DNA of 64,000 bases from a bacterium (GTDB lineage: Bacteria > Bdellovibrionota > UBA1018): assembly GCA_019751945.1 (NCBI GenBank), contig JAIEMT010000003.1:98993-162992 (forward strand), in the 5' to 3' direction. The translations under genes and the position numbers were made by a program. The first letter of the stretch is position 1. Every line of letters starts with the position of its first letter. The notes beneath the pieces are model-generated. The model saw nothing but the letters and a program-made list of their open reading frames with translations, had not been told where the DNA came from and ran no database searches. Below, in pieces: positions 52,681 to 61,398 of this stretch.

Positions 52681-52889
52681 CGCTCCCCCCTCCGTCGAAG
52701 CTGAGTTCTGTCGACCACATCGACTTCCATGTCGAATGGGATTGATTCAAGACTGGTTAAACCCGCCATCCTAGCAGGCCATTGATCCTGTCCTGTTTCC
52801 TGGATTTGAAATACTTCTGCCCTTGCATCTTCCATGACGCTTGGACGACTCGACTCAGTACTACGACACTTCAAAAAACTTTCGATCAC
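52677..52889 (-). CDS. 70-residue protein between flgI and flgJ
   Basis: A 70-residue open frame with GTG start, joined by 4-bp GTGA overlaps to flgI upstream and flgJ downstream. The product (MIESFLKCRS ... MEVDVVDRTQLRRRGER) has one Cys, an acidic middle and a basic end, with no signal peptide. I recognise no family. The perfect fit between two flagellar genes suggests a real, coupled gene; it may also be a leader that carries ribosomes to flgJ. Confidence 0.55.
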   Translation of the reverse strand: MIESFLKCRSTESSRPSVMEDARAEVFQIQETGQDQWPARMAGLTSLESIPFDMEVDVVDRTQLRRRGER

Positions 52890-53917
52890 ATGATCTCCAA
52901 CTCTGCTTGGAGCGCGCCCACTTCACGCAGAGTTTGAAAAATTGCGGTGAGATCCTTCGGCTGAACCCCCAAGGTGTTCAGCGCTTTCACCAAATCAGAA
53001 ACATTTGCTGCACCTTTCAGCTCAGCAAGGCGATTGGTTTGCGTGGATCCAGCTGCCGCACCCGGCTTGGTGTCGGCAACTTCGATAGAAAGTTCACCGT
53101 GAGCAATGGCCACTGGCGAAATACCGATCTTTTCACCCATCACGACGGTACCCGTTCGTTCGTTCAGAACAACGCGCGCGCGAGAATCGACGTTGACGTT
53201 AATGTTCTCTAGCGAAGACATGAGCTCGACCGTCGTTCCTTCATAGTTAAACGGTACGATGACATCGATGGTGGCGCTGTCTTGAGCGTTGGCGTACTTG
53301 CCACCCAGCTCCGAATTGATCAGTGTGGAAACGCGGGCAGCGGTTGTGAAATCGGGATTATGAAGGGAGAGACGAAAGCTCTTCTTGTTTGAAAACTGAG
53401 CGTCGAGATCTTTTTCAATCGTAGCTCCACCAATGACACGACCGACGGTCGGAAAGTTTTTAGTCGTTCCATCTGCGACGGAACCGATACTGACCGTTCC
53501 TTGCGCTACGGCGTAGACGTTCTGATCACCGGCGCGAAGCGGTGTTACGAGCAGAACGCCACCTTCCAAAGTTGCAGAGTCCCCGATGGAGCTGACAGTC
53601 ACATCGATCTTATTTCCAACGCGAGCAAACGGCGGAAGCTTCGAAGTAACAATCACGGCCGCAGCATTCTTCGAACGAACTCCATTCTGAACTTCCAAGC
53701 CGAGTTTGCCAAAGAGTCGGCCCAAGGATTGACCGGTGATGTCTGAAGCCGAATCGCCCGTGCCCTTTAAACCGACGACGATGCCGTAACCAATCAAAAT
53801 GTTTTCACGGACGCCCTTCACCGTGGCAATGTCCTTTAAGCGAGCCGCTGCTGCAGACTTTGGGAACACCTCGAAAATCAAACTGAGTGCCAGAACTAAC
53901 AAGACTCGATTTTTCAT
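52886..53917 (-). CDS. flgI: flagellar P-ring protein FlgI
   Basis: Periplasmic P-ring subunit around the rod. The 343 residues start with a signal peptide (ending SAAAA), followed by RLKDIATVKGVRENILIGYGIVVGLKGTGDS, the conserved start of mature FlgI, and NGVRSKNAAAVIVTSKLPPFARVGNKIDVTVSSIGDSATLEGG. Length fits the family. It overlaps flgH by 4 bp. Confidence 0.96.
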   Translation of the reverse strand: MKNRVLLVLALSLIFEVFPKSAAAARLKDIATVKGVRENILIGYGIVVGLKGTGDSASDITGQSLGRLFGKLGLEVQNGVRSKNAAAVIVTSKLPPFARVGNKIDVTVSSIGDSATLEGGVLLVTPLRAGDQNVYAVAQGTVSIGSVADGTTKNFPTVGRVIGGATIEKDLDAQFSNKKSFRLSLHNPDFTTAARVSTLINSELGGKYANAQDSATIDVIVPFNYEGTTVELMSSLENINVNVDSRARVVLNERTGTVVMGEKIGISPVAIAHGELSIEVADTKPGAAAGSTQTNRLAELKGAANVSDLVKALNTLGVQPKDLTAIFQTLREVGALQAELEIM

Positions 53918-55020
53918 TCGACCACCTCGAGGCGATACTCGTAAAGCTTGGTAGAGGGAATCGTGTCTTCCGGAGTCACGTCGGTACTCTTCGCGATTCC
54001 AACCAAGTTGAGATACTTGTAGCCATTTCTAAATTTGATTCGCTTAGTGCCGCGAAGTTTGTAATTCCCATTAGGATAGCGATCGATGATCTCCGTCATG
54101 ATCGTTTCTCCCGCCTTCAATTCGTAAGCCTTGCTGATATCCACATCCGCTGGTGTTGCTCGCGGAACTTTTTCTTCTTCCTCTTCAGTAATTTTCATCG
54201 CGTTAGCAGCGGTGGCCTGTGCTTGCGTGGGCGCAGCAGCTGCCGCCGGTGCAGGGCCTCCTGCCGGATTTGCGGGATTCGGCGAAGGCGCTGCTGGAGA
54301 GTTTGCGGGATTCACAGCTGCCGCAGGATTTCTCTGCGGAGCAGCAGCATTAGAGGCAATCATGTCCGTCGCACTTAAAGAGTTCGGCTCAGGTAAACCG
54401 AAGTAGCGGGCTCGCACTTTGGCTTGAGCGAGTTTCATTTCGTACATCTTTTCTTCTGGCGTCAAAGTACGCATCAACTCCGCTTGAACATCTTGCATGA
54501 TGTTGGGTTCCAAAGTGACCGTGACGATGTCACCACCACCGCGCGTTTTGTTCTTTACGAAGTAGTAATTGGTTTGCCCGTCAGACGCCCAGAGGGAACC
54601 TTCGGTCTGACTGTTGTCGATGAAGTCGTTCTTCGTTGTTCTATTTGGACGATAGTTGCGCTTCACCGCCGGTTCGACGGAAGGACTATTGGAGTAAGCG
54701 ACATCGGCGCTTCGACCCGTCAGAGGATCTATCGAATTTCGGTACATATCGCGGCGATTGGCCTCTTCTTGTTCCGGAGAAATCCAAGAACCGTTTTGAC
54801 GTGAGTTTGAACGATTCGAATCCGAAGCTGGTGCGCGGCTCATTTCATCATCCGCAAGCAAACCGCGCTCCGACCAAACTCCACCAAAAGTAGGACCTGG
54901 ATCATGGAAGGGCTCGCGCTCATCAATATCTCTTAAATCGCGTCTCAATCCGCCCATGATGCTCGAGCAGCCGACGCTTAAAAGGCAAAGCGCGATCAAC
55001 GAGAAGTAGCGAGCCTTCAT
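53914..55020 (-). CDS. flgH: flagellar L-ring lipoprotein FlgH, enlarged
   Basis: Outer-membrane L-ring lipoprotein (lipobox SVGC, Cys18). The core motifs are EGSLWASDGQTNYYFVKNKTRGGGDIVTVTLE and NGNYKLRGTKRIKFRNGYKYLNLVGIAKSTDVTPEDTI. At 368 residues it is well above the usual 220-240: about 70 extra residues lie before the core and an Ala/Pro/Asn-rich stretch (about 220-290) is inserted. It overlaps flgA and flgI by 4 bp each. Confidence 0.88.
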   Translation of the reverse strand: MKARYFSLIALCLLSVGCSSIMGGLRRDLRDIDEREPFHDPGPTFGGVWSERGLLADDEMSRAPASDSNRSNSRQNGSWISPEQEEANRRDMYRNSIDPLTGRSADVAYSNSPSVEPAVKRNYRPNRTTKNDFIDNSQTEGSLWASDGQTNYYFVKNKTRGGGDIVTVTLEPNIMQDVQAELMRTLTPEEKMYEMKLAQAKVRARYFGLPEPNSLSATDMIASNAAAPQRNPAAAVNPANSPAAPSPNPANPAGGPAPAAAAAPTQAQATAANAMKITEEEEEKVPRATPADVDISKAYELKAGETIMTEIIDRYPNGNYKLRGTKRIKFRNGYKYLNLVGIAKSTDVTPEDTIPSTKLYEYRLEVVE

Positions 55021-55730
55021 AGCTGCACCTCAATCGAGCCGTCCGGCATGACTTTGCCTTTCAACTCTCGCTTCGTTTTCTCAGTAAGAATTCGAACCTG
55101 ATCTTTTACGTTGCCAGGCTCCTGCGCAGTCCCCTGAAGAGAGAGCATCACGCGACCCGACAGCACGCGCACGCGAACCAAATCCCCCCGCTTCACATCT
55201 GGAATCTTTTGAACGCCGCTACTGAGTGGATAATTTCCCTCTAAAATCGTTTGGGTGGCTTGAAGGTTCTCCAGTTTCACTTCAGACGAAAGAATAACGC
55301 CGCGATATTCGCGAGCCATTCCATGAGCCACATTCACAAAATCTTTTTTGAAATTTTCTGCATCCAGCTTCTCACCAGGAAGAACCCGCTTCTTAGCAAT
55401 GTAGGCAGGCATCAGCGCTGTAAATGAAGCCGACACCAGTCTCTCAATGACTTCATCTTCCCCTTGCTCTAGCTGAACCATGCACTTCACATAGCCACGA
55501 CCGCTATCTTCAACGAGGCTGACATGAATCGGATTTCCCGCAGGAAATTCGCTGATAGCACCCATTTCAATTTTCGCTGCTGGGTATTTTTTCTGAATCT
55601 CTTGCGAGATGAGTTGAGAAACTCTTTGCTTTGCGCCGTTTTGCGGCTGACCTGCTGCCGTCGCAGATGCGCTCACAAATAGCGCAACTAGGACCAGCGT
55701 CATCCCTGACTTTGTTTGCCCCTTAAACAC
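55017..55730 (-). CDS. flgA: P-ring assembly chaperone FlgA
   Basis: Periplasmic chaperone for FlgI. The 237-residue product has a signal peptide and the C-terminal SAF-like part (PAYIAKKRVLPGEKLDAENFKKDFVNVAH) and final domain (DVKRGDLVRVRVLSGRVMLSLQGTAQEPGNVKDQVRILTEKTKRELKGKV), all typical. The start is GTG 55730; an in-frame ATG at 55703 is possible. It overlaps flgH by 4 bp. Confidence 0.92.
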   Translation of the reverse strand: MFKGQTKSGMTLVLVALFVSASATAAGQPQNGAKQRVSQLISQEIQKKYPAAKIEMGAISEFPAGNPIHVSLVEDSGRGYVKCMVQLEQGEDEVIERLVSASFTALMPAYIAKKRVLPGEKLDAENFKKDFVNVAHGMAREYRGVILSSEVKLENLQATQTILEGNYPLSSGVQKIPDVKRGDLVRVRVLSGRVMLSLQGTAQEPGNVKDQVRILTEKTKRELKGKVMPDGSIEVQL

Positions 55731-55778
55731 TGAAACCCCCCGAGTCGACTTCCATGTCGACCCTTGGTTTAACTACCG

Positions 55779-56561
55779 TTACTTGATGTTGGCCGTCGCA
55801 GCCAGCATCTGGTCTGCAACACCCATCACCTTGGTGTTCATCTCGTACGCACGCTGCGTGGTGATCATATCCACCATCGCATTGGCGACGTTGACGTTGG
55901 AACCCTCAAGCGCTCCGGCTTGAAGTAGCCCCATTCCATTTTCACCCGGCATTCCTTGAAGCGGCGGACCACTTCCGAGAGTTGCCTTGTAAAGTCCTTC
56001 ACCCTGGGCACTGAGGCCCTGCATGTTTTGAAAAGTAATCAGCTGAATCTGACCGAGCTCCTGTTGTTCTTGCGTCGGCAAAGTTGCCACTACGCTGCCG
56101 CTCGGATTGATCACCACGTTTACCGCATTTGCAGGAATCGTGATTTGCGGAATCAGTTCGGTTCCATTCGAAAGTGTGAGACGACCTTGAGCATCGACCT
56201 TAAAAGCGCCCCCGCGCGTGTAAAGAACATCCCCATTCGTTTTGCGAACCGGAAAGAAACCTTTTCCTTCGATCATCAAATCATAAGGATGGTAGGTCAT
56301 TCGCGCAGGACCTTGTTCGAAATTTTTATGAATCGTCCCGACTTTCACGCCCAAACCATTTTGAACGCCGACTGGACTTTGCGAAGACGCGCCGATGGAT
56401 CCGCCTGCTTCTTTCGTGGTTTCATACATCAAATCGTGAAACTCATGTGTGCTGCGCTTGTATCCGTCGGTGTTGACGTTGGCCAAGTCGTTGGAGATGC
56501 GCTCGATATTCGCTGCTTGAGCCTCAAGTCCAGTTGCTGATGTAGAAAGTGCTTTCAACAT
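55779..56561 (-). CDS. flgG: flagellar distal rod protein FlgG
   Basis: Distal rod subunit, 260 residues. MLKALSTSATGLEAQAANIERISNDLANVNTDGYKRS and the C-terminal EGSNVNVANAMVDMITTQRAYEMNTKVMGVADQMLAATANI are the standard rod/hook ends. Length equals enterobacterial FlgG. It begins 2 bp after the flgF stop. Confidence 0.96.
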   Translation of the reverse strand: MLKALSTSATGLEAQAANIERISNDLANVNTDGYKRSTHEFHDLMYETTKEAGGSIGASSQSPVGVQNGLGVKVGTIHKNFEQGPARMTYHPYDLMIEGKGFFPVRKTNGDVLYTRGGAFKVDAQGRLTLSNGTELIPQITIPANAVNVVINPSGSVVATLPTQEQQELGQIQLITFQNMQGLSAQGEGLYKATLGSGPPLQGMPGENGMGLLQAGALEGSNVNVANAMVDMITTQRAYEMNTKVMGVADQMLAATANIK

Positions 56562-56563
56562 AC

Positions 56564-57478
56564 CTATAATTTCCCGATATCGTTTGCTTCTTTGCCCAGG
56601 ACTTCGCTGTAAGTCTTGATGGCTTTCATTCCATGTTCAAAACTTCGATTGGCTTTGATGAGGTTCACCATTTCTTCCACTGGATTCACGTTCGATCCCT
56701 CAATCATTCCCTGCTTCACCAAAGTTCTTCCCGGCTCCGCTTTAATATTTGTCTGATCCGCGTTTACAAACAGAGTTCCACCCTGCTTGCGCAGCTTGTT
56801 CAGATCACTAAATTCTACCACGTTCAATTTCGCGACGAGTTGATCCCCGGCAAAAATTTCCCCCGCCTCGCTGATGCTAATGTTCGTGCCCCGATCGCGC
56901 AGATTGATAAATCGCCCAGCAACTTCCGCCTCAATTTGAGCGGGAGTTCTTCCCTGCCCAACCGTGACTCCTCCTTGAGTCTGCTGCCCTCCTTGGCTCG
57001 GTTGGGACGCTGTGGCTGGCAGCGCGGTCGCCAGCCCTCCGGGCTGAACAGCCAGCACGGGGTATCCCTCAGAAGTCACTAACCGGCCATCCATAGCCAT
57101 TTTGAGACTTCCATTTCTCGTATAGCGGACCCCTGAAGGCGTGCTGACCTCAAAAAAACCAGACCCATCTAGAGCTAAATCCAGAGGGGCCTTTGTAATT
57201 TTCAAGTTTCCTTGTTTAAAATTAGTGTAAGTACCGTCGACGATGACGAATGATTGATCGCGTCCATCCAGCGGATAAAATTCTTTATCCTTGATCGGAC
57301 CGCGTGGAACATCCTGAGCCTCGTGCTCACGTTCAGTGGTAGTGAGATATTCCTTAAAAGTCGGAGTGTCTTTTTTAAAGCCGAGCGTGTCCTGATTCGC
57401 CAGGTTATTGGACACGGTGTCCACCTGTTGAATATTTGCGCTTGCTCCTGATACTGCTGTCCACAATCCAGTGGCCAA
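56564..57478 (-). CDS. flgF: flagellar proximal rod protein FlgF
   Basis: Rod subunit of the FlgF/FlgG family: MATGLWTAVSGASANIQQVDTVSNNLANQDTLGFKKD at the N-terminus and EGSNVNPVEEMVNLIKANRSFEHGMKAIKTYSEVLGK at the end. The start is TTG 57478 with AGGGGA seven bases upstream, giving 304 residues. A longer reading from 57532 would add a spurious lipoprotein-like N-terminus. A Gln/Gly-rich insertion (about 160-180) makes it longer than usual. First gene of the flagellar unit. Confidence 0.9.
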   Translation of the reverse strand: MATGLWTAVSGASANIQQVDTVSNNLANQDTLGFKKDTPTFKEYLTTTEREHEAQDVPRGPIKDKEFYPLDGRDQSFVIVDGTYTNFKQGNLKITKAPLDLALDGSGFFEVSTPSGVRYTRNGSLKMAMDGRLVTSEGYPVLAVQPGGLATALPATASQPSQGGQQTQGGVTVGQGRTPAQIEAEVAGRFINLRDRGTNISISEAGEIFAGDQLVAKLNVVEFSDLNKLRKQGGTLFVNADQTNIKAEPGRTLVKQGMIEGSNVNPVEEMVNLIKANRSFEHGMKAIKTYSEVLGKEANDIGKL

Positions 57479-57576
57479 AGCATCTTCCCCTTTAGCGGAA
57501 CATCCTGTTCCACCAAGCACAAGTAACAGCAATCGGCGTGCCGGTCTCGAAGCTTGAGTCTGGACGGGGCTTCCCA

Positions 57577-57708
57577 GTCGGCAAAAAAGTTCTACGGCGA
57601 AAAATTACGTAACAATATGTTGGAGTTATTTTTGGCGACCTGCTTCCACTGGGCAATTCCGGCCGTGTAGAAATTCTTTTTCACAACGCGCCTCGGTCGG
57701 CAAAAAAG
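57577..57708. repeat. 13-bp direct repeat upstream of flgF
   Basis: GTCGGCAAAAAAG occurs at 57577-57589 and 57696-57708, 119 bp apart. On the minus (flagellar) strand it reads CTTTTTTGCCGAC, whose GCCGA is shared with the -10 of sigma-28 promoters (GCCGATAA). The copies lie about 100 and 220 bp before the flgF start and could be two promoters or regulator sites. Confidence 0.5.
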
Positions 57709-57748
57709 ATAGGGTTTCTGGAAATTCTTACCTGGCGGCCCTAGCCAG

Positions 57749-58168
57749 CTACTCCCTTGAGCAAACAACATCTTCGTCTACTACTGTCACCACTCCAGTT
57801 GCGGTGTCTGTAATTTTCGCCCGAAGCTTTGACTCCGTATATCCCGCGTAAGATGCCGCCGTTGGCTTTAAAGAAAAATCTATTCCAGAAAACTCTCCCG
57901 GGTTCGTAGAAGTTTCAGAAACCTCCAATTGCCCCACAATACTCGCAACGCTGGACACAACGCTCATCACTCGAGCAACCATCGGTCCGACAATCTGCGA
58001 GGGGTCTTTAGGATCTACGGTTGCGGTAATGATCACACCATAGCTGGTGCTCTTCGGAGCACTAGGAAAACACATGGTAACAAGCTTTCCCTCAGGGCCT
58101 GGTTGCCCCGCGAACGCAGGAACAACAAAAAATAGACCAGCAAAAAAGACCGAAAATAAATTCTTCAT
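57749..58168 (-). CDS. small secreted protein of unknown function
   Basis: A 139-residue protein with a signal peptide (MKNLFSVFFAGLFFVVPAFA). The mature part is beta-rich and contains two cysteines (TMCFPSAP and the C-terminal VVCSRE) that may pair. AAAGGGGGGG lies just before ATG 58168. It lies between the flagellar unit and another secreted-protein gene. No family recognised. Confidence 0.68.
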   Translation of the reverse strand: MKNLFSVFFAGLFFVVPAFAGQPGPEGKLVTMCFPSAPKSTSYGVIITATVDPKDPSQIVGPMVARVMSVVSSVASIVGQLEVSETSTNPGEFSGIDFSLKPTAASYAGYTESKLRAKITDTATGVVTVVDEDVVCSRE

Positions 58169-58223
58169 AAATCCCCCCCTTTATGGATTTATGAACCTTA
58201 CGAACCCGGGTCTGCTTTGTCAA

Positions 58224-58922
58224 CTAACGAGAGAAACAACCTACGGGATTCAACTTGCGCATTCCGTCGCTGATCGCTGACATATCTGGATCACTCGACG
58301 TATCAATGATTCCGCGATTAGAAATCCCCATCCACTCAAAGGGTCCGACGGTTTTGCAAGAGTCCAGACGCAAAGCGCCGAGCCATTCGTCGAGTTCGCG
58401 AACTCCCTGGAGAATGTAGGCCTGAGTAGTGCCCGGCAAGAAATTAAAAAATCGATCATGACCTATACAAAGCTCGCCTTCACTCACGGACTGAACCGTT
58501 TCAAAAGTCTTTCTCTGCTTTTCTTGAAGAAGACTTAAAACAGTAGGAACTGTCATTACCGCAAAATACGGTGCACCAATAAATTTATAGGCGTAGGCTG
58601 CTTTTTCGGCCGCCGAGAAAGATCCCGCGCGAAAAACAGTGATCACTCGATTTCCCCAAACGGTATAACCAAAGAGTGGAAGAAGATTTCCTATTTCCTT
58701 CGAAAGAATTTGTCGTGAAAATGTTGAGAGCTGGGCTTCTGAGTAGCGAGAGCGCTCGCCAATCCGTGCACTGCACGAACCCTGCCGACATTCGCGAAAC
58801 CCAAATCCTTTGCCATCGAAAAAAACGAGCGTCTCCCCATCCAGGCACTCAGCGGAATTCGCGCTTGAGGATGCTCCCATCAAAAACAGAATTATAAAAA
58901 TCTGTAAAAATCGATTGACCAA
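58224..58922 (-). CDS. secreted protein of unknown function
   Basis: A 232-residue protein with an N-terminal signal (FLQIFIILFLMGASSSANSA) and about six cysteines in the mature part, suggesting disulfides. The frame begins at a TTG (58922) with no clear ribosome site; no better start precedes it. The segment AAYAYKFIGAPYFAVMTVPTVLSLLQE is hydrophobic and may be buried or amphipathic. No family recognised. Confidence 0.6.
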   Translation of the reverse strand: MVNRFLQIFIILFLMGASSSANSAECLDGETLVFFDGKGFGFRECRQGSCSARIGERSRYSEAQLSTFSRQILSKEIGNLLPLFGYTVWGNRVITVFRAGSFSAAEKAAYAYKFIGAPYFAVMTVPTVLSLLQEKQRKTFETVQSVSEGELCIGHDRFFNFLPGTTQAYILQGVRELDEWLGALRLDSCKTVGPFEWMGISNRGIIDTSSDPDMSAISDGMRKLNPVGCFSR

Positions 58923-58992
58923 GGACTAGCTCACTTCTACTGCATTTATTCAATGCGTTATAGCTGATCTGTGCTATTAATCAATCATCTCC

Positions 58993-59841
58993 ATGCTCTT
59001 ACTTAGCGCAAAACCCGTCACTGAGGCTTTACGTAAAGAAGTCTCCCACCGAGCAGCCCAATTTAAAAAGAAACACGGACGCGCACCCAAGCTTTCGGTT
59101 CTGATCGTCGGGGAAGACCCGGCCAGCGTGATCTACGTTCGCAAGAAAGGCGAGACCGCCGAAGAGCTCGGACTAGCTCACGAAACAATTCGCTTTCCCG
59201 CATCTGCTGGCGTAGCAGAGGTTCGAGACGCCATTTTTAAACTGAATGCAGATAAGAATGTCGACGGCATTCTTTTGCAACAGCCGCTTCCTCCCACTTT
59301 TAAATCCGAAGACTTCTTGCTTTGGGTAGCTCCTGAAAAGGATGTGGATGGGTTTCATCCCCAGAACCTGGGCCGCCTCATGCAAGGTTTGCCAGGACTC
59401 AAACCCTGCACTCCCTACGGGGCAATGAAGCTATTGGAACACTACAAAATTGAAGTCAAAGGCAAGTTGGCCTGCGTGGTTGGCCGAAGCGTGATTGTAG
59501 GAAAGCCCGCGGCCCAGCTCCTGATGCAGGCCGACGCCACTGTCATTCAATGCCATAGCAAGACAGCCAATCTCAAATCCCTGACCTCTCAGGCGGACAT
59601 TCTGATCGTCGCCGCCGGGAAACAGGAATTGATAGGGTCCGAACACGTTCGGAAAGGCGCTGTGGTCGTGGATGTCGGCATTCACCGCAAACCTGACGGC
59701 AAAGTTTGTGGGGATGTGAAGTTTGAAGAAGTCAGCAAGGTGGCTAGCGCCCTCACCCCTGTTCCGGGGGGAGTTGGCCCAATGACCATCCTCATGCTCA
59801 TGAGCAACACCGTTTCAGCCGCCGAGGCCCGAGAAGCCTAG
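58993..59841 (+). CDS. folD: methylenetetrahydrofolate dehydrogenase/cyclohydrolase
   Basis: Bifunctional enzyme interconverting 5,10-methylene-THF and 10-formyl-THF. The 282 residues carry the catalytic YVRKKGETAEELG (Tyr and Lys), DGILLQQPLP, KDVDGFHPQNLGRL, the NADP loop VVGRSVIVGKPAAQLL and TPVPGGVGPMTILML. It lies directly before gcvT and gcvH, which produce 5,10-methylene-THF from glycine, so the genes form a one-carbon unit. Confidence 0.96.
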   Translation: MLLLSAKPVTEALRKEVSHRAAQFKKKHGRAPKLSVLIVGEDPASVIYVRKKGETAEELGLAHETIRFPASAGVAEVRDAIFKLNADKNVDGILLQQPLPPTFKSEDFLLWVAPEKDVDGFHPQNLGRLMQGLPGLKPCTPYGAMKLLEHYKIEVKGKLACVVGRSVIVGKPAAQLLMQADATVIQCHSKTANLKSLTSQADILIVAAGKQELIGSEHVRKGAVVVDVGIHRKPDGKVCGDVKFEEVSKVASALTPVPGGVGPMTILMLMSNTVSAAEAREA

Positions 59842-59898
59842 TTTAGTCGGACATTTAGCCTTGAAACACCCGCCCCATCTGTGGGAAGAGAAGACCTC

Positions 59899-61020
59899 AT
59901 GCTCAAACGCACCGCGCTTTTCGAGGAACATAAAAAACTCGGTGGCCGCCTGATCGACTTCGGCGGTTGGGAGATGCCCGTTCAATACACCGGCGTTCTG
60001 GATGAGCATCAAGCCTGCCGAACCGCCGCGGGACTTTTCGATGTCAGCCACATGGGCGAAGTTCATGTCGAAGGTGCGGATGCCGCTGCTTTCTTAAATT
60101 ACTTACTCAGCAATGATGTGAATAAAGTCGCTGTCGGCCAGGGCCAGTACACGCTTCTTTGCAATGACCACGGCGGGCTGGTGGATGACCTGGTGATCTA
60201 CCGTCGTGCCGTAGATCGTTTCTTAGTCGTCGTGAACGCGAGCAACACCGACAAAGACTACGCCCACATGCAAAAGGTTTTAGAGGTTTTCAAAAAGAAT
60301 CATTCGGGCGCGAAAGTTTCTTTGAGCAATGAGAGTGCAAACTATTCTCAGATCGCGCTTCAAGGCTGCAAAGCGGAATCGATTTTACAAAAACTTACTT
60401 CCACTCCGCTCGCTCCGATTAAGACCTATTGGTTTGCCGAAGGAAAAGTTTTGAATTCGATTCCTGCCGTTCTGGCTCGCACGGGTTATACGGGCGAAGA
60501 CGGTTTTGAAATATACGTCCCCTGGGATCGCGGCACCGAAGTTTGGCGCGCGCTCTTAGAAGCGGGTAGCGACGTGGGCCTAAAACCCGTGGGTCTCGGT
60601 GCCCGCGATACGCTGCGAATGGAAATGAAGTACCCGCTCTACGGCAATGAGCTTTCGGATGAGAGAAATCCACTCGAATGCGGCCTAGGCTGGGTGACGA
60701 AACTCGACAAAGGCGATTTCTACGGACGCTCCGTCATTGCTGCGGCAAAAGAAAAAGGTCTGAAACACCAACTCGTCGGCATCAAGCTGACGGACAAGGG
60801 AATTGCCCGTCACGGTTATGCGCTCTTTGATCAGACCGGCACCACCCGCATCGGCGAAGTGACGAGCGGGACGCAGTCCCCTTCTTTAAAATTTTCGATT
60901 GCCATCGGTTTCATCGACATTGCCCATGCGAAAGCCGGCACTGCGATCACTGTCGATATTCGCGGCACCAAGACCGCGGCAGAAGTAGTTCCCACCCCTT
61001 TTTATAGGAGACCTTACTAA
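59899..61020 (+). CDS. gcvT: aminomethyltransferase (glycine cleavage T protein)
   Basis: Transfers the methylene group from the H protein to THF. 373 residues from ATG 59899 (MLKRTALFEEHKKLGGRLIDFGGWEMPVQYTGV); a GTG at 59881 would add six residues. DVSHMGE, GYTGEDGFEIYVPW, GLGARDTLRMEMKYPLYGNEL and EVTSGTQSPSL are intact. GcvH starts immediately after its stop codon. Confidence 0.96.
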   Translation: MLKRTALFEEHKKLGGRLIDFGGWEMPVQYTGVLDEHQACRTAAGLFDVSHMGEVHVEGADAAAFLNYLLSNDVNKVAVGQGQYTLLCNDHGGLVDDLVIYRRAVDRFLVVVNASNTDKDYAHMQKVLEVFKKNHSGAKVSLSNESANYSQIALQGCKAESILQKLTSTPLAPIKTYWFAEGKVLNSIPAVLARTGYTGEDGFEIYVPWDRGTEVWRALLEAGSDVGLKPVGLGARDTLRMEMKYPLYGNELSDERNPLECGLGWVTKLDKGDFYGRSVIAAAKEKGLKHQLVGIKLTDKGIARHGYALFDQTGTTRIGEVTSGTQSPSLKFSIAIGFIDIAHAKAGTAITVDIRGTKTAAEVVPTPFYRRPY

Positions 61021-61398
61021 ATGAACTTTCCAGCTCAGTTGAAATACACTCGAGACCACGAGTGGGCCAAGATTGAAGGCAAAACCATGACCGTGGGAAT
61101 CACTGACCACGCTCAGAGCTCACTCGGCGATATTGTTTTCGTCGAACTTCCCCAAGTCGGAAAAGTTGTGAAGCCCGGTGACACCTTCGGCGTTGTCGAA
61201 AGCATCAAAGCGGTTTCAGATCTTTACTCACCCGCTGCTGGAAAAGTGGTGGAAGTAAACAACCGACTCCCCGAAGATCCGGGCGTCGTCAACCGCGACC
61301 CCTATGGCGAAGCTTGGATGATTAAACTCGAACTCGCCGAACCGGCAAACATGATGAGCGTCGACGAATACAAGAAATACGTCGAGTCACTGAGCTAA
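61021..61398 (+). CDS. gcvH: glycine cleavage system H protein
   Basis: Lipoyl carrier protein of the glycine cleavage complex. 125 residues with the lipoylated Lys63 in GVVESIKAVSDLYSP and the start RDHEWAKIEG. The ATG follows the gcvT stop with no gap, and the stop shares its A with the ATG of the next gene (TAATG). Confidence 0.97.
   Translation: MNFPAQLKYTRDHEWAKIEGKTMTVGITDHAQSSLGDIVFVELPQVGKVVKPGDTFGVVESIKAVSDLYSPAAGKVVEVNNRLPEDPGVVNRDPYGEAWMIKLELAEPANMMSVDEYKKYVESLS

Noticed and set aside
57479-57532. FlgF as a lipoprotein (MLLLVLGGTGC start)
   Set aside because: The in-frame TTG at 57478 has a good ribosome site and gives the standard FlgF N-terminus. A rod subunit is exported by the flagellar apparatus and should not have a Sec signal or lipobox.
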